64,000 bases of DNA from Bacillus sp. MM2020_1. Its GTDB lineage: Bacteria > Bacillota > Bacilli > Bacillales > Cytobacillaceae. Position 1 is the first letter of the stretch, and every line of letters begins with the position of its first letter. The notes beneath the pieces were generated by a model. It was not told the origin of the DNA. It ran no database searches and saw nothing but the letters and a program-made list of their open reading frames with translations. The stretch lies in assembly GCA_011250595.1 (NCBI GenBank), contig JAANMP010000014.1, positions 40,528 to 104,527 on the forward strand. Reading direction: 5' to 3'. Made by a program: the position numbers and the translations under genes. Shown here piece by piece: positions 62,247-64,000 of the stretch.

Positions 62247-62317
62247 CCCTCATAGTCCAATAATTTACGGTTATTGGGTAGAAACTTATGGGCCATATCC
62301 CCATGGATATACGAGGG
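62247..62317 (-). ncRNA. Purine riboswitch, guanine/hypoxanthine class
   Basis: Minus-strand aptamer with P1 arms CCCTCGTATA and TATGAGGG, P2 around CCATGG...CCCATAAG, and the core GATATGG, GTTTCTACC and CCGTAAAT. The specificity base in GGACTATGAGG is C, as in guanine sensors; adenine sensors have U there. Confidence 0.95.
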
Positions 62318-62346
62318 TAAAGATTAATTGTTTAATTCACTCCTAT

Positions 62347-62375
62347 ATATTACAATCAACTCATGAAAGTGTCAA
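62347..62375 (-). promoter_or_regulatory. Sigma-A promoter of the purine operon
   Basis: TTGACA (62370-62375) and TAATAT (62347-62352) on the minus strand with an exact 17-bp spacer. Confidence 0.85.
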
Positions 62376-62384
62376 CAAATAAAT

Positions 62385-62418
62385 CGAACGTTATTTTCAG
62401 ATAACACCATAACGTTCG
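62385..62418 (-). promoter_or_regulatory. Inverted PurR boxes
   Basis: CGAACGTTAT (62385-62394, plus strand) and its exact inverted partner ATAACGTTCG (62409-62418) lie just upstream of the -35, matching the paired PurBox arrangement of Bacillus PurR. The same dyad can fold as a hairpin just past the NETI gene. Confidence 0.75.
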
Positions 62419-62422
62419 TGTT

Positions 62423-62626
62423 TTACTCAATTAATGTGCCTTCAAAGATAATTTGTCGCGCTACAGGTTCGTAAATAGTTTCACTGCCTTTTTTGATTTC
62501 TTGAAAAATGGGCTTTTCCGTTCGGCGTACAGGAGTATATCCCAACTTTTTCATTCTATTCAAGCAGTCTTCAATACTTTCATTTTCCTGAACCTCAAAT
62601 TGCATTTTCTTTTTACCCATTGACAA
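62423..62626 (-). CDS. NETI-motif protein (YebG-like)
   Basis: A 67-residue basic protein with the sequence FEVQENESIEDCLNRMKKLGYTPVRRTEKPIF, which corresponds to the NETI family (B. subtilis YebG, also next to purE). TTG 62626 has the better spacing to GGAGG (six bases); ATG 62620 is the alternative. Function unknown. It precedes the PurR boxes and follows the mechanosensitive channel gene by 21 bp. Confidence 0.85.
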   Translation of the reverse strand: MSMGKKKMQFEVQENESIEDCLNRMKKLGYTPVRRTEKPIFQEIKKGSETIYEPVARQIIFEGTLIE

Positions 62627-62647
62627 TACTTACCTCCGATTCCACTA

Positions 62648-63505
62648 TTATTTTTTCTCTCTTACTAAGGCATTTTCTAATTGTCTTACTAACATGGTGT
62701 CTTCCGCCAGTTTTATTTCATAATCAAAAAGGGTTTGGGCGATAATCCTTCTTGCACCCTTGGCTGCATCCCAATAATAGGCATCATCAACCAGACCAGT
62801 CACCGTGTATTCTATCCCTCGATAGCCCGAATTTATGGTGGTTATTCCATATACTTTAAACGGCTCTATTGGACAATTGGAGTGGTCTAATTTTAAACAC
62901 GGTTTGTGTACTTCATTTATATTTTCACAAGCAATCTCAAGAATTTCAAACACTCGTTCAGGATTCTCACGATAGCTTACCACTACTCTTTCAATCACCC
63001 GCATTTTATCGATATTAAAGTTATGGATCTGCTTTACTTCTCCATTGCTAATCGTTAAAACCTTTCCACTCCATTCTCGAATTTTTACGAACCTTAATCC
63101 AATATCCACAACCGTTCCATTAAAGGTATTATTGATTGTTATAAAATCGCCCTTATGCAGTTGCTTTTCATAAATTAAAAAAATACCTGAAAGAATATCT
63201 TTGATTAAGCTTTGAGCTCCAAAACCGAGGATTACCCCGAGAATTCCTGCCCCGGCAAGAATTCTTCCAAAATTACTTACATATTGGGATATGGCAAAAA
63301 AGATAAAACTAATGGTTACTGTGTATTTTGTTAACGAGCGCATCATGCTTTCGATCGTTTGCTCTTTACGTTCCTCAATGAAATGGGTCTTTAGAAAGAA
63401 GTTATGAACTGTTTTATTTATGATAATAACAATTACTCTTGCAATAATAGCTGCTAATAGGATGCTTATCAGTTTATAGTGATGCAGAAATTCCATCCAA
63501 TCCAT
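62648..63505 (-). CDS. Small-conductance mechanosensitive channel (MscS family)
   Basis: Membrane channel that opens on membrane tension during osmotic downshock. The start near ATG 63505 follows AGGTG; longer frames to 63547 lack a site. The 285-residue protein has three N-terminal helices; the pore helix region is GRILAGAGILGVILGFGAQSLIKDILSGIFLIYE, the MscS signature, followed by the beta domain (GDFITINNTFNGTVVDIGLRFVKIREWSG) and an alpha/beta C-terminal domain. It resembles B. subtilis YkuT. Specific gating properties cannot be read from sequence. Confidence 0.9.
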   Translation of the reverse strand: MDWMEFLHHYKLISILLAAIIARVIVIIINKTVHNFFLKTHFIEERKEQTIESMMRSLTKYTVTISFIFFAISQYVSNFGRILAGAGILGVILGFGAQSLIKDILSGIFLIYEKQLHKGDFITINNTFNGTVVDIGLRFVKIREWSGKVLTISNGEVKQIHNFNIDKMRVIERVVVSYRENPERVFEILEIACENINEVHKPCLKLDHSNCPIEPFKVYGITTINSGYRGIEYTVTGLVDDAYYWDAAKGARRIIAQTLFDYEIKLAEDTMLVRQLENALVREKK

Positions 63506-63644
63506 CATATCACCTACTTGTTTTCCAATCATGCTTAGTGTTTGCAATGTTTGATGTTAAAAACAATTAGAGGGAAAATAATTTATTACGATAGACATTT
63601 TGGGCGTTTACTTGGAGTGTTTTGTCCTTCGGAACCCCCATATA

Positions 63645-63670
63645 ACAAAAAAACAACCATTTCTGGTTGT
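63645..63670 (-). terminator. Terminator of the rRNA operon
   Basis: ACAACCA pairs with TGGTTGT around GAAA and is followed by TTTTTTTG on the minus strand, ten bases past the 5S rRNA. Confidence 0.85.
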
Positions 63671-63679
63671 CTTAAGTTT

Positions 63680-63796
<117 letters not shown>

Positions 63797-63874
63797 CTAT
63801 TTTTTTAGAGGAATCATTCCCTCAAAACTAGATAATGTAGAAGAAGTTGTAAAAACGAGTTCGCTTTAAAATTT

Positions 63875-64000
63875 GGTTAAGTCCTCGAACGATTAGTATC
63901 AGTCAGCTCCACATGTTACCACGCTTCCACCTCTGACCTATCAACCTGATCATCTTTCAGGGTTCTTACTAGCTTGCGCTATGGGAAATCTCATCTTGAG
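63875..64000 (-). rRNA. rrl: 23S ribosomal RNA, 3' end (partial)
   Basis: The last ~126 nt of 23S rRNA on the minus strand, ending GGACTTAACC after the conserved ACTGATACTAATCG stretch. The gene continues beyond the window. No tRNA lies in the 78-bp spacer to 5S. Confidence 0.95.

Noticed and set aside
63797..63874. tRNA gene between 23S and 5S rRNA
   Set aside because: Only 78 bp of spacer with no cloverleaf or CCA end.

Overview
The window reads as a chromosomal segment of a Bacillaceae species (low-to-middling G+C, frequent TTG/GTG starts behind strong AGGAGG sites, close similarity to Bacillus subtilis proteins). Several blocks keep B. subtilis order: purEKBCSQLFMNHD, then yerA-yerB-yerC-pcrB-pcrA-ligA-yerH(camS), then gatCAB and dgkB. 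Between these blocks sit genes that point to a facultative anaerobe, perhaps of the Neobacillus/Mesobacillus type: FNR-type sites, an assimilatory/ammonifying nitrite reductase, and a C4-dicarboxylate-aspartase-succinate dehydrogenase cluster. No IS element, prophage, CRISPR array or tRNA was seen.

Layout. 0-2.1 kb: nicotinamide salvage (pncA-pncB). 2.3-11 kb: dcuA-aspA-sdhCAB on the minus strand, divergent from a GlnK/GlnL-type two-component system, with an FNR box in front of dcuA. 11-12 kb: dgkB. 12.4-15.6 kb: an ECF sigma factor operon with a zinc anti-sigma factor, a membrane protein made of three repeated modules, a 31-residue membrane peptide and a LiaF-like protein. 15.7-20.8 kb: single genes (Qnr-like pentapeptide protein, plsY, thioredoxin-like, proline symporter, DUF1697, VOC). 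20.85-21.86 kb: a gene-free kilobase with operator-like palindromes and a 21-bp-period repeat. 21.9-25 kb: gatCAB. 25-27.7 kb: small single genes. 27.7-30.7 kb: glyoxylate shunt (aceB-aceA). 30.8-35.7 kb: nitrite reductase and siroheme synthesis under two FNR boxes. 36-37.2 kb: an unrecognised two-gene membrane module. 37.4-39 kb: rocA with a cre site. 39-48.9 kb: the yerA-to-camS block. 49.4-62.4 kb: the complete 12-gene purine operon under PurR boxes and a guanine riboswitch. 62.4-63.5 kb: NETI protein and MscS channel. 63.7-64 kb: 5S rRNA and the 3' end of 23S rRNA, minus strand.

How the genes may work together. The most interesting reading is a self-contained route for anaerobic aspartate use: Dcu exchanges aspartate for succinate, aspartase makes fumarate, and the adjacent SdhCAB (two-haem type) could run as fumarate reductase, all under FNR and perhaps the adjacent two-component system. 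NirBD with its own siroheme genes gives a second FNR-controlled electron sink that also yields ammonium. The window also carries several families of short dispersed repeats: a ~140-bp structured element in three copies, GGTGCCTGACACC palindromes (two inside a coding sequence), a TATCAGCG array and a 51-bp TTGTCCTTATGA repeat.
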